Below, piece by piece: positions 23,301-33,340 of a stretch of DNA of 64,000 nt (positions are counted from its first letter, which is position 1; each line of letters starts with the position of its first letter). The translations under genes and the position numbers were made by a program. The stretch spans positions 451,709-515,708 of the forward strand of contig MU001510.1 of the NCBI GenBank assembly GCA_010093485.1. The letters run 5' to 3'. Origin of the DNA: Karstenula rhodostoma CBS 690.94 (lineage: Eukaryota > Ascomycota > Dothideomycetes > Pleosporales > Didymosphaeriaceae). The notes under the pieces were generated by a model that worked only from the letters and a program-made list of their open reading frames with translations, did no database searches and was not told the origin of the DNA.

Positions 23301-24392
23301 TGCATGCTTTTTGATTCTATGGGAGGAAATTATCATACACCCCGCAAGAAGTTTGGAGAAAGAGAAAAGGGATGGTGGTATCGATGCATCAAACCGGCAG
23401 CCTGCGCTTCTGAGCCGAGAGCAGCAACCAACCACCGTCGAACGGGAAACTGACAATCACACACGCGGCACAGGGCGTCTTACTTTCAACCAGACTCGTC
23501 AGCTCGGTTTCGGGATGGTATGACCTTCCCGCGCTCAACTCCGTTTTCATTGTTTGAACGTCGCATGCTTTTGCTTTTCGTTTTCGTTTTCGATAAGAGT
23601 CGCTTAATAAAAAAACGAATCATCTGATCGCACGCGTCGATATCTGACAGGCGGAGAGACAGCAGCTGAGCCGGTTTGCATTGATGTCGCAAGATGAACC
23701 CGTATCGCGGGAAACACTGGTCACTGGGTATTGCCTGCTTGCCTAATCATCTTCCACCAATGGAAGTTGTGAGCGGCAGTTGCATGATGCGCTGATCCGA
23801 GCATTGGAGACCTTATTTGCGCATCCCGGGCACTACCAACCAGGCTAATTAGAGCAACAGGGCTTTGCCCCGAACGAATGACAACTGACTAAAATACGAG
23901 GCTCTGGTCCATTGAATAGAAGGTTTCATCGCTAAGCAGAAGTGATGGTCAATCGAGCAACGACACGCATCGACCCAATCCAGTGCATCGACTGTACAGT
24001 CATTGGCACATATGTGAAAGGCATAGGGGTGTGGAACGTAATTCAAATGGAATCCTATCGCTGCCACTGATTGCCTAACATGCAGTCAGAAACAGGGCAC
24101 TGAAGGAAGCACAGAAAGACTGTCTCACTCAGTGAGCATAGCAAAGCCCACTGAAGTCCGTTCCAAGCAGTAGACAAGCCCAAGGGCCCATATGGGACTT
24201 CACTTGAGAGCTTTTCATGCTGCATGCGTACCCTATTGAATTGTAGTAAAATAATTGAGTAGTGCAGTTCAGTCTCGAGTCGCCCTCTCAATTGCATACC
24301 ACATGGTGAACAGCGGTTCACAAAAACGCGTTTTGAAAATGAGTAGGGTACCAAGAAGCTTGTATACAATATGATGAGCGGGAGAGCTTTAT
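20358..24392. other. 4 kb stretch with no supportable gene
   Basis: A T20 tract lies at 21011-21030. The best ATG-started frame is at 22232-22591 on the plus strand (119 codons, Lys/Arg-rich, no domain). Other frames start at non-ATG codons or are very short. No repeat family, transposase motif or RNA gene was recognised. Confidence 0.5.
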
Positions 24393-25976
24393 TCAACACA
24401 GAATGGCCCTAGTAAAAGATTGGAGAGATATAGGAGAGCTTGCACCATTATCCGCAGCATCTTGTTTGTCGAATACTGCTGAAGTACTTTTGGTTCGACG
24501 GTGCAAGAAAGGTCTCCAATATAATTGATCCAATGACTCTGATGAGTGTTTTGGAACCCATAGGTCAGTTGGGTGGAAGTTCGGCTCTGCTGGGTCCGAA
24601 GGATGGCTTGCCGTATCGCTCTTCGGGGCACCATACGCAAAGCGTTCTGAACATATCTCATAGTCCCGAGAGTGTGACGAGGCTTTGTCCAATATCAATA
24701 GCGGGCTTTGTTGTGGAGCTGGTTGTGTTGTTGGAAGATCATAGCCTTGAGGCGTCGCATTGGTCTGTACGGACTTGTCCATATTACTACTCGTGGAAGA
24801 ATCTGTATGAGGTCGGTTGCCAACCGCTTGTATAGAATCTGGTCCATCAGCCGACGAGGAGTTCGTGGCGTGAGAGAACCAGTACCGCTCTGACCACTCG
24901 TCTAAGGAGTCTCCATGCGGCATTAATATCCCGGTTTCCTCAAGGACGTTCATGTACATCTTCCGTTCCATGGGATTGGTCTTAACGTAGTCAAGCATCC
25001 ATTCATCAGACATCCGCCGACTCATGTCGGTATTTATATCGGGAGTGCCCCATCTTGTTTGACGCAGATGCTGAACTTCGACTTCCTTTTCCGCGAGTTT
25101 TGTCAGCAAAGTGCTGTATTGCTCGAACAACACCTGAGAGCGAACACGATGCTCAGACGCTTCGATGTGTGTTCTTCGTTTTCCGAATTCCAGTTCCAAT
25201 AGTTCAGACTGTTGTGGACGCAAGGAGTCAAATTCTTTTCTGAGATTATCAAGCTCCGTTACCGCCGACTTATATTGTTCCTCAAGCTGTACCACTGAGT
25301 TCGGCATGCTTCGGTTTATAGGTGACGGTTCAACCACGACCACTGGCTCACGTGAGTCCAATGGTAGCGTATGAGGCGGAGGAGGCGGTGGAGGAGCGTT
25401 GTGAACAAGAACCGTCTGATTCCCTATCAGAACTGGGTCGGGAGGCGGTGGAGGCGGTGGATCTGTATACTTTGATAAAGCCGAATCCATGTGGGCACGT
25501 AAGTCCGGAAAGTGATACTGATACAGCATCTCTTCCTTCTGCATGAACCTCCATTCCGATCCCCCGAGAGTTCGTTCAGCTTCAAAATAACCATCCTCAA
25601 TCGAACCTAGTCGGTCCCTCTCTTGGATTGCCTTTCCATATGCTTCAGTAATAGACGCTGGGAACGCTTTTGCGTTAGCGTTATAGAATTCTCGCAATGC
25701 GTTCAAGAGTTGCCCCTCGACGTTCCCGGTCACGATGCGTTGTAACCGTACGGCTTCCCCAGCCGATCTTGTCTTCGAGCGCTCGACCAACAAGTCCTGT
25801 CTTGCCCGTGATACATCCTCTTGAGCAAGTGTAACCTCGTGTAGTCTGCTCAAGGGCGATATAACGACACTTTGCGCAAAGTTGCTCAAAATCCTAACAT
25901 CCGAACCATGTTCGGGCACTTCAGTGCTGTCGGTTGAGCCGCAGAACGGATCGGTTGAAGAAGCCTGTGCCTGCAT
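24393..25976 (-). CDS. Coiled-coil, proline-rich protein of unknown function
   Basis: One uninterrupted exon, 527 aa, ATG at 25976. No enzyme motif was recognised. Layout: an N-terminal Ser/Thr-rich segment; a helical, charged region (about 40-150; LHEVTLAQEDVSRARQDLLVERSK and onward) likely to form coiled coil; two proline runs (about 173-179 and 194-200); a second coiled-coil segment (about 230-300; LEEQYKSAVTELDNLRKEF, then LTKLAEKEVEVQHLRQ). A conserved-looking block follows (SDEWMLDYVKTNPMERKMYMN). The C-terminal 150 residues are disordered and Ser/Thr-rich. The absence of introns over 1.6 kb with such a mixed layout supports a real gene. A scaffold or cytoskeletal role is a guess from composition. 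Confidence 0.8.
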   Translation of the reverse strand: MQAQASSTDPFCGSTDSTEVPEHGSDVRILSNFAQSVVISPLSRLHEVTLAQEDVSRARQDLLVERSKTRSAGEAVRLQRIVTGNVEGQLLNALREFYNANAKAFPASITEAYGKAIQERDRLGSIEDGYFEAERTLGGSEWRFMQKEEMLYQYHFPDLRAHMDSALSKYTDPPPPPPPDPVLIGNQTVLVHNAPPPPPPPHTLPLDSREPVVVVEPSPINRSMPNSVVQLEEQYKSAVTELDNLRKEFDSLRPQQSELLELEFGKRRTHIEASEHRVRSQVLFEQYSTLLTKLAEKEVEVQHLRQTRWGTPDINTDMSRRMSDEWMLDYVKTNPMERKMYMNVLEETGILMPHGDSLDEWSERYWFSHATNSSSADGPDSIQAVGNRPHTDSSTSSNMDKSVQTNATPQGYDLPTTQPAPQQSPLLILDKASSHSRDYEICSERFAYGAPKSDTASHPSDPAEPNFHPTDLWVPKHSSESLDQLYWRPFLHRRTKSTSAVFDKQDAADNGASSPISLQSFTRAILC

Positions 25977-26708
25977 AGCACAGGTCGTGGCGTATAAGTA
26001 CGGACGCAGGAGCAGCGGTGGTCATAGTTTTCTCACTGCGAAGTTGAGGGGGGATCTTGGTAGCTTCGCGCGAGCCTTGGGACGATGTTCAAGATGTCGG
26101 ATGTTGGTGGATGTATTGGTATTCGTATTCGCGGCAAGGATGCTAACGTTTCGTGTACGTGGATAAATGTAACAGGTGCTAGTATCACGCTGCATGCGCC
26201 TGAAGAACAACTCCTTTGGACGGCAAGGGCCAATACGCCTTAAAGACGGGGGCTGGACAGGATTCGAATTACAAGGCATTAGAGGAATGCGGCATCCCGG
26301 GCCTTATCGGTAGCCTGCTTGTGCCCAAAGTCCGTGGGATGATGGCGTGGTCTATTCCCAGGGGCACGGTTGCGGCACGAAGCGGACCCTGGGCCGCCCG
26401 CATTTCATTACATGCAGCCTTTGGTCTAGCGCAAGGGAGTCAGCCACATGCGTGAGCAAGCGAAGTCACGCTCCACATCTTCATGCATACTCTTGCAGAC
26501 CTCTGCATGCTCCACACGCCAACGTGGAGAAGACGCAGAACCACGCGCACCACTAGCACGATCGCCCACACACCCCCTCAGGCATGTCCATCAATATGGC
26601 CATATTCGCAGAGCCGCATCGCTTGTCCATTGGCGCGGCCGAGAGTGTTTATAAGCGCCCTTCCCGACGACATCTGGATCTTGAGTACCTGATGCATAGG
26701 TGGCCGAC
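25977..26708. promoter_or_regulatory. Divergent intergenic region
   Basis: About 730 bp between the coiled-coil gene (minus) and the DUF6590 gene (plus); must hold both promoters. No named element recognised. A T-loop-like string near 26260 was considered for a tRNA and rejected. Confidence 0.5.
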
Positions 26709-28024
26709 ATGTCCCAGTCATCACTTTCCGCGTGGACTTGGGATCCTACTCGCCAAGACTACTACTATGCTACGATAGACGCGTCAGGTTGGTGTAGAAA
26801 GCTTGTGAAGATTTCCAGTGCGAACTCACAATTCTGTAGGCAACTACATCTACCATTTTCAGAAAGACCAGCCGCCTGCCGCATCTCCACAACCGTCCGC
26901 GCATACACACAATGCCGACCCGTACGATCATCCTGCAATTCTCAAGTCACTATGTCTGATGCTATACAGGCGATCTCGGACTGATTCTTTGATTACCTTG
27001 ACTGCGCCCGGTCTACGTATGTAGAACCTGGTTTAAACATAAAAAGAGCTGACGTACGAGCCATCAGCCACTGCTGTGAAGTCGGATCCAGACTTCATCC
27101 CAGGAACACCTGAGAGGGGCTCGAGAGAGACGCTGGACTCCAGTACGCATCAGCAATCACGTCTGACTGGAGGTGCTTACCCACCTAGGCTATCGGATGA
27201 GATCTGGCGCTGAGATTTATACCTTTTTCAGGCTCGGCAAGGTGAAACCTCCCAAGAGTCTTCCAAGCGTGCACGTCTAATGCTGATATTATCTTTTCAG
27301 GTGTTCTCCATGCTTCATGTGCAAGCAGCCAGTGAGAATGACCTCACACGTATTAATGACAACATCACGGTCATCAAGTACGGAGAGAGGGCCTTTTCTC
27401 AGATTCGAAGATTTGTAATTGTCGACGTTCGGCGCGGGTTCGTTTATGCTTGGTAAGTAGTCCCCATGATGTGTTTTGTACTACTAACATCAGACGTAAA
27501 GCCCCATATTTACATATACCAGGCGGGGTACCCTCAAAAGTGGCTGTATACCGTCTGAGCACTCCGTAGTATACCTGAACGGTTCAGCGCCGGTTACATT
27601 CACTGGAGAAACCGAACGTGGTCTCAACAAACAGCCAATCTGTGTCAATCCAGTAGATGCTAGCGTTCGAATGGAACCTGCGTCACGGTTGCACTATGCG
27701 AAAGCGTATCCAATCGAAACGAATGTGAAAGTGAAGGATATAGGCGATGTAGCCGCTGAGCACCTATCGGTACTTCTCCGGTATTATCGAGAGGAGAATT
27801 CACCGCTCGACTATCCTTCTTACGATGCTCAACTTGCCCAGGCTCCAACTGTCCCAACTGCCCCAGCGGGAAACTACACGCATCTTCCACAGACTTCGAC
27901 TCATCAAGCACAACCTTACTCGACTCCGACTTATTCAGTGACATCCTATCAAACACAGCCACATTACCAAAATCAACCGTACCAGGGCCAAAACTACCAG
28001 GATTCTTATTACTACCGTCAATAG
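26709..28024 (+). CDS. DUF6590-domain protein with N-terminal WW-like aromatic motif
   Basis: Six exons: 26709-26787, 26840-27016, 27068-27142, 27189-27241, 27301-27452, 27502-28024; 352 aa. The N-terminus (AWTWDPTRQDYYYATIDASG, then NYIYHFQ) is the aromatic motif seen in front of many fungal DUF6590 proteins. Exons 3-6 build the domain: LDSSYRMRSGAEIYTFFRLGKVF, then FSQIRRFVIVDVRRGFVYACPIFTYTRRG, GCIPSEHSVVYL, and ASRLHYAKAYPIETNVKVKDIG. The C-terminal tail is Gln/Tyr/Pro-rich and disordered. The function of DUF6590 is unknown; stress-granule or RNA-linked roles are only guesses. The tail of exon 2 (SLCLMLYRRSRTDSLIT) is not family-like, so that boundary is less certain than the others. Confidence 0.82.
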
Positions 28025-28758
28025 CCCCCACTGCTTATACGTTTCTCATCTTTTGCGTTCATCGTTCTCGCACTACAATACGTTTTCCGGCTCATTTTGT
28101 GCTCAACGTCTCCTCGGAGACTTACTCCTTCTTTATCAGTTGTGGACTCTTCGCGTGTTCTTTTATTTATCAAACAAATTGTGAAAGCACAGCAGATTTC
28201 AGGGCAGATTTCGATGATTCAGCGACTGGAAGTTGTCGATCAGGGAAGATGCTGGCCGAATCACGGTGCTGCCTACCACAGATAGTGGGTTGTCCTGGCC
28301 GTGAGCGGCGCACGGTCCCTTCTCTTTCCAAACTAGTTCATGAATCACACATCTCACACACTGCAATACCTCTGATCTATTCGTATTACTGCCGTAGTTC
28401 ATGCTTCATGTGAAGACCATGGCTTCATCGCAGAAAAGTCTCAGATGTTGTCAAGGACTCGGGTGCAACAAAAGCTTGCACCTTATTCGCGCCATTGATA
28501 TCCCGGCTTTACGAGACTCTGACTCAAACGTCGAAAATCATAAGATTGAGAGTATTTACCTCATCAACCAGACTAAGTTGCTCCCTGCCACTTTCAATAA
28601 CGGTGAAAGACAGGATGGATCATGTTTTTGAGGGTAGGCCACTGATCGACGCTGCAGCACGCTGGTTACGTCATCGGCCACGCTACCTCTAGTAGTCACA
28701 ACTCAATGTTAACAGCTATCTCTAGCCGAACAAACGCTCACTCTTCTCCTTGACTCCA
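28025..28758. other. Intergenic region
   Basis: About 730 bp between co-oriented genes. No coding pattern or repeat recognised. Confidence 0.5.
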
Positions 28759-29785
28759 ATGTTGAACTCGAATATTTCCAGTAACTCCCAAAGAGCTATG
28801 TCCAGTCCTAGAGATTCTGACCCAGAGGCTCAGAGTCCGACGAGAATTCTTACCGACACGAACACAAACGGTTCATCTATCCACCACGGAGCTTCTTCGC
28901 CAGAAGAACAAGAAGCGGAGCGCAAACGCAACACGTACTCGGGGTTGCCAGGCTTTCTGGACTTCTTTTGGGGCGGCGTCTACGCACCTGGCGCTTCTAC
29001 TCACGATCCGATTGAGATACTACTCAATACGGAAGACCCGGATGAGAAAGATAGGCTAACAGAACTTTGGAGAGATAACAGACTGAGCGAACTGAGTTTT
29101 GTCGGCGTTGTGGTAGGCTGAGCTCTTTCTCAAATGTTCAAGCGTTTTCAGCGCATATGTTTGAGATCAGTGCATGCTTGAAGAAATTCTGACCGTCACC
29201 TCTAGGCAGCCCTGCTCGCTGGTGTGCTGACCTCAACCGGATCATGGCCTGCCATTTTACCCAACGGGAAGATATCACCTTGGCCTGTGCGAACGACCTG
29301 GTGAGTCTCTCGCAGCACGCTATGATACATACTTACCGACTTCTCACAGGTACTGCGGCATCATCCTCTCCGTATTCTCCATACTAAGTGCGGCGGACCA
29401 GACGGTTCGGCTCCACCGCATGTCCTCGCACCGCGACGGGCGTGCTCAGATTCGAGAGCTCTTATCAAAGTCCAATGGAAAGCAAAAGAATGGACGGTTG
29501 AGACCAAGCATGGCGCAACTGTATACTTGGCAGATGCCCGTGATGTTCTTGGCTACGGCATCCATCTGCATGATTGTTGGGATGTTCTTGCATGTGTGGT
29601 CTGCGATACGTAGGCTCGATCACGATGACTGGTGGAGTGACGATGCAAAGGTACGTTTGAAATAGACTGGTCTTCCTGACAGCTTTACTCACATATGATA
29701 GGTTGCTGTTGTCTTCACTGTCGTAGGTGTCGTTGGGATTATCATTTCCTTAGTTGGTCAAGTCACGCTCTATGTACATTCTTGA
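28759..29785 (+). CDS. Multispan membrane protein of unknown function
   Basis: Exons 28759-29112, 29206-29300, 29350-29650, 29702-29785; 277 aa. All junctions are phase-consistent with GT-AG introns of 93, 49 and 51 nt. The first about 90 residues are Ser/Glu-rich and hydrophilic, ending in a Gly/aromatic patch (GLPGFLDFFWGGVYAPG). Four membrane spans are likely: LSFVGVVAALLAGVLTS, WYCGIILSVFSILSA, MPVMFLATASICMIVGMFL and VAVVFTVVGVVGIIISLVGQ. A basic loop lies between spans 2 and 3. The in-frame Met at 28798 (MSSPRDSDPE) is an alternative start. No transporter motif is visible. Similar fungal proteins are annotated only as hypothetical. Confidence 0.8.
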
Positions 29786-30304
29786 CGTACAGAGCGAGTT
29801 TGCAAGACAAAGATTGATTCCACAGGAAAGTGTTTGAATTTGTTTGAAATTGTTTTGAGAGATGGTTTGATCTATCAAAGCCCCCCCCCCCACAAACGTA
29901 TCCATAGTGCTCGTGAGTGACATTACTATATATGGTATAGTACCACCTCGTATCCAAATCCCAGTTCGCCTTAGGGGCGAATTACCGGCTCCATCGTTGA
30001 CGTAAAGTAAAGAGCCCTCCCTGAGTACCCAGAAACCCCTCCAGCTCATAGTTCCTAGTGAGTGCAAGGTAAACTCAGACACCTTTCCGCAGACGTTGCT
30101 CAAGGACGTTCGAGCTCTCTGCGCCCGTTGTGGGTTTCAAGCCAAAATCCATGAAACCAACGTTCGTCCTGTAAAGCAATGACAGATCATCTTCTCAAAT
30201 CGTGGATTTTTCACGCCCCACTATCATGTGGCCATTGGGATACTCATCCTAGGGCCTCATGTTTCCAAACCCTGCTTTGACTTTCGGCTTTACCACCTGG
30301 CCTC
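29786..30304. other. Convergent 3' intergenic region
   Basis: About 520 bp between converging genes, containing a C11 tract at 29881-29891. No gene seen. Confidence 0.6.
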
Positions 30305-31867
30305 CTACTTCTTGCGGCCGTTGTAATTCGGACCCGGATTGACCTTCGTGTTGTACAGGTTTCTGATTGCTGTCGTGGAACGACCCGGAAAGAAATTCTC
30401 GATGAACTTGTATGGCAGCGAAGGTACCGATTCGCGAATACATCTCAGGGCCTCCACATCTTGCTCAGTCCACCTCAGTCCGACCTTCGCGGGCAAAGGA
30501 GAGTTGTACTCCTCTACTGACGTGAACCGCGTCGGCCATCCTGTTTTGTTGAGCGCCTTCCTCAGCTCCTTCTTGTCATCTGAGGATAGATACTTCGCGT
30601 CGATAGAGCCCAGGAGCCTGGTGCGGATTGTAGCGATAGACAAGGGGGTCTTCTTTAGAGAGTCTTTCGACAAGCTGTCCGAGGTAGAAGTGACCGTTTT
30701 CCTAGCTGTTCTGAGCTTGGGGGGTGTTTGAACAGCCTGAGGGGAGTCTTCGGTATACTCAGAGCCGTCATCTCCAGCTGCGTCTACCTGCATGCTTTCC
30801 TCGCCCTCGCCCTCTCCCATCTCTACATCTCCATCATCATTCTCGATGAGATTGGCTTCTACAGACATTCGGCTGGCCTTAGCTTGCTTCTTCAGGTTGC
30901 GGTAACGAGCTTCGATCTGCTGGGGTGTCCTCTCCCTTGACAATCTTGGCGCAATGTCTTCAAAGTCATGCCCCTCGCTCGTAAGCTTCAGAACAAGATT
31001 GGTGTCTTTATTTGACCATTTCGTCGGTGCTGCTTGCATACCACGAAGCGCTCGCTCTTTTGACATTCGGGTTTGTATTGCTGACTCCGAGCGGAACGGA
31101 AGATACTGCGCTTGTATTTCGCGTGGCGTTAGTCCTCGCTGGACCGCAGCCCACACAGTATCACGGTCCGCTTGATCCCAGTCTTTGCGACTGTCTGTGT
31201 AAGGCTTATTGGAACGTGCCCTGGATGCACTCGACGAGACTTCGATAAGCCGCTTCGTAAACGATGTCGCAACTGATGGTGTGCTGGACGGGACGGCTAG
31301 AACCGCCCTCGTTGATGGGGTCTCAGGCAATGCGGCTTTAGAAGACTCAATGTCTCCCTCGGATCGTTGTCCAATCTCTTCGATCGATTCCATGGGCACG
31401 CCAGCCTTGAATTTCTCGATCTCAGCCTGACATTCATCGACAGTGCGGCCCTCAAAGAACAATCGCGCAATGTCCTCGATCTTCACTCCATGTGCTGAAA
31501 GCACCAAGAGCGACTCTTGATCTTCGGGAGCCCAAGGCACGCCTGGCTCCAGCCGCCAGCTCGCGGTTTCCATTGATCGTAGGTGCAGCGGCCATCCACG
31601 TAGGTCGAGATTACTTTTCAAGCTCCAGTGTGCTTCTTGCGAGAGGTATCTAATCCGTCAATTAACTTTGGAAACCTTGCAGTCAAGGGTTTGGCACTGC
31701 ACTTACTGAAGCCGTCCAACAAGGAAATCATGGAATCCTTTGGTATTCATCTGTTGCAAAATCTGCGGCATGCTCGGTCGCACTGCGTTCGCAGGGACGC
31801 CGCTAGGCGCGCTCATCGAAGCTGCCGTTGGGTTTGATGCTGTGCCTGGCGGAGGTTGAGAGTCCAT
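30305..31867 (-). CDS. Myb/SANT-repeat nuclear protein (four repeats)
   Basis: Exons 31867-31707 and 31649-30305; 501 aa. The start at 31867 (MDSQPPPGTASNPT) was chosen because splicing the 57-nt intron (31650-31706) joins FLVGRLQ to YLSQEAHWSLK in frame. Four Trp-initiated Myb-like repeats are visible: WAPEDQESLLVLSAHG (with GRTVDECQAEIEKF), WDQADRDTVWAAVQRG (with RSESAIQTRM), WSNKDTNLVLKLTSEG (with RTPQQIEARYRNLK) and WTEQDVEALRCIRE (with RSTTAIRNLYNTK). Only the first Trp of each repeat is kept, as in SANT or telobox-type Myb-like folds. An acidic patch (NDDGDVEMGEGEGEE) and Ser/Thr-rich spacers separate repeats 3 and 4. The likely role is DNA or chromatin binding; partners are unknown. 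Confidence 0.85.
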
Positions 31868-32592
31868 GGCGATTGAGTCTGTTGATTTGTAGCGAGAGAG
31901 GCTCCGAGTAGATCGTTACCGGGCGAGACGCGTTGTTGTTGTGGTCACGAAATTCAAGTGAAGCCTTTGTTTGACGCGTTATTGCTGCGGAGCGCGAGCT
32001 GTCTCCCGTGAAGGCCTTTGTTCGACTTTTTGTTGGCATGACTGCGGACTGCAAGCCATGGTCGTGTTTATATGACGTCGTTGTCGTAGTAAGAGACGCG
32101 GTTGAATCGGGTCGAAACGAGTGCGGGCGTCCTTCACTTGTGAAAGATTTGAGTTGAAAAGAGAAATGAGAAAAGGCGACAATCGATCCGAATACAGGTG
32201 AAGTGGTATAAATTGCTTTTAGTTGCTATATGGTCTCATAACTTTCCGGCGAGCCAGAAAGGTGGTATTAACATGTACAAGAGACCGAAGAGCCTTCGAG
32301 TGGCCAGCGTTGCGCAAGTCTCCACCACTCCGAGTTCTGATTTAGGGGCCACGAGTCATTACACGGCCAGGAAGGGAATTGGTAACAACATTTTGGTAAC
32401 AGTGTTTGGAATGGCAAATGCTAGCATTATATAATCAGGAAGGAGCTAGCTCTTAGCACCTTCCGTAACCACCTGGGTGGACTCCCTTCCACCCGCATTA
32501 GACGCCGAGGGCGGACACTGAGTCCATCTATCTTTCACGAGAAATATCCGCCTCTAGATTCGTATCCGTAGGATTGTCGTAGGTATCTACAT
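31868..32592. other. Intergenic region
   Basis: About 725 bp: the promoter side of the Myb-like gene (minus) and the 3' flank of the secreted-protein gene (minus). No element recognised. Confidence 0.5.
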
Positions 32593-33340
32593 TTACACGA
32601 CGCAGCTAACGATACCGCCGACGAGGCCGAGGACACCACCAACAACACCGACGAGACCGCCGATGATGGCACCAAGGCCGGCGAGGACGTGGGAAAGGAT
32701 ACCAGCAACACCGCCGAGGAGGTTGAAGACGATCTTGAGGAGGTCGACGATGATAACGTTGAGGATGGCGAGCAGGTGGACGATGACGGCGAGCAGAGCA
32801 AAGATGACAGGGCCAAGGAGCTCGAAGATGGCTGTGAAAGTTAGCAGGAGACTCGGGCATCGCGAGAAACCAAAATGTGGACTTACTGATCTTCAGGGTG
32901 GTGATGACGTGGTTGAGGGTGAGGAGGATCTCGACGAGGAGTTCAACGACGATGCTAATGATGTCGTCCTTGAGGGAGCCGGTGATGGTAGTGACGTCGG
33001 TGAGGAGCACAGTGATTTCGCTGACGACAGTGGTAAGGAGCTGGACAATGAGGACGACCTCAGACTTGACAGTGGCGATGATCTTGCTCTTGTCGGCGAC
33101 GCTATAGGCGCTGGAGACAGTGGAGTTGATGATGACGGTGTGCTTCTTCACCTCAACGAGGGTGATTTGCAGCTTCTCGTAGACGACACTGTCAGTGCGG
33201 CGGTTAAGCTCAACCTCAACGCTGGGAAGCGTGGTGGTGAGGTCCTTGACGGCGGGGAGCTCGGTGGCCGCAGTAGGAGCGGCAGAAGAGGCCGCAAAAA
33301 GGGAGGAAAGGGCGACGAGGCCAAAGTTGAGGAAACGCAT
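32593..33340 (-). CDS. Secreted, very hydrophobic Val/Leu/Gly-rich protein
   Basis: Exons 33340-32887 and 32831-32593 (intron 55 nt, GTAAGT donor, GCTAAC branch); 230 aa. The N-terminus MRFLNFGLVALSSLFAASSAAP is a clear signal peptide. Residues about 25-150 are Val/Ile/Thr-rich with spaced charges and look like long amphipathic helices or strands. The last about 80 residues are almost uncharged (VIFALLAVIVHLLAILN, then GAIIGGLVGVVGGVLGLVGG). There is one Cys, near the end (SCVV), so it is neither a hydrophobin (eight Cys) nor a CaaX protein. Strong codon preference for GTC/CTC/ATC suggests high expression. Possible roles are cell-wall coating, lipid binding or surface activity. Similar proteins are known only as hypothetical in filamentous ascomycetes. 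Confidence 0.82.

Noticed and set aside
26215..26340. Possible tRNA around GGATTCGAATT
   Set aside because: T-loop-like string only; no matching acceptor stem or anticodon arm.
33316..33340. CaaX prenylation signal or hydrophobin identity for the secreted protein
   Set aside because: The C-terminal Cys is third from the end, not fourth, and the protein has one Cys instead of eight.
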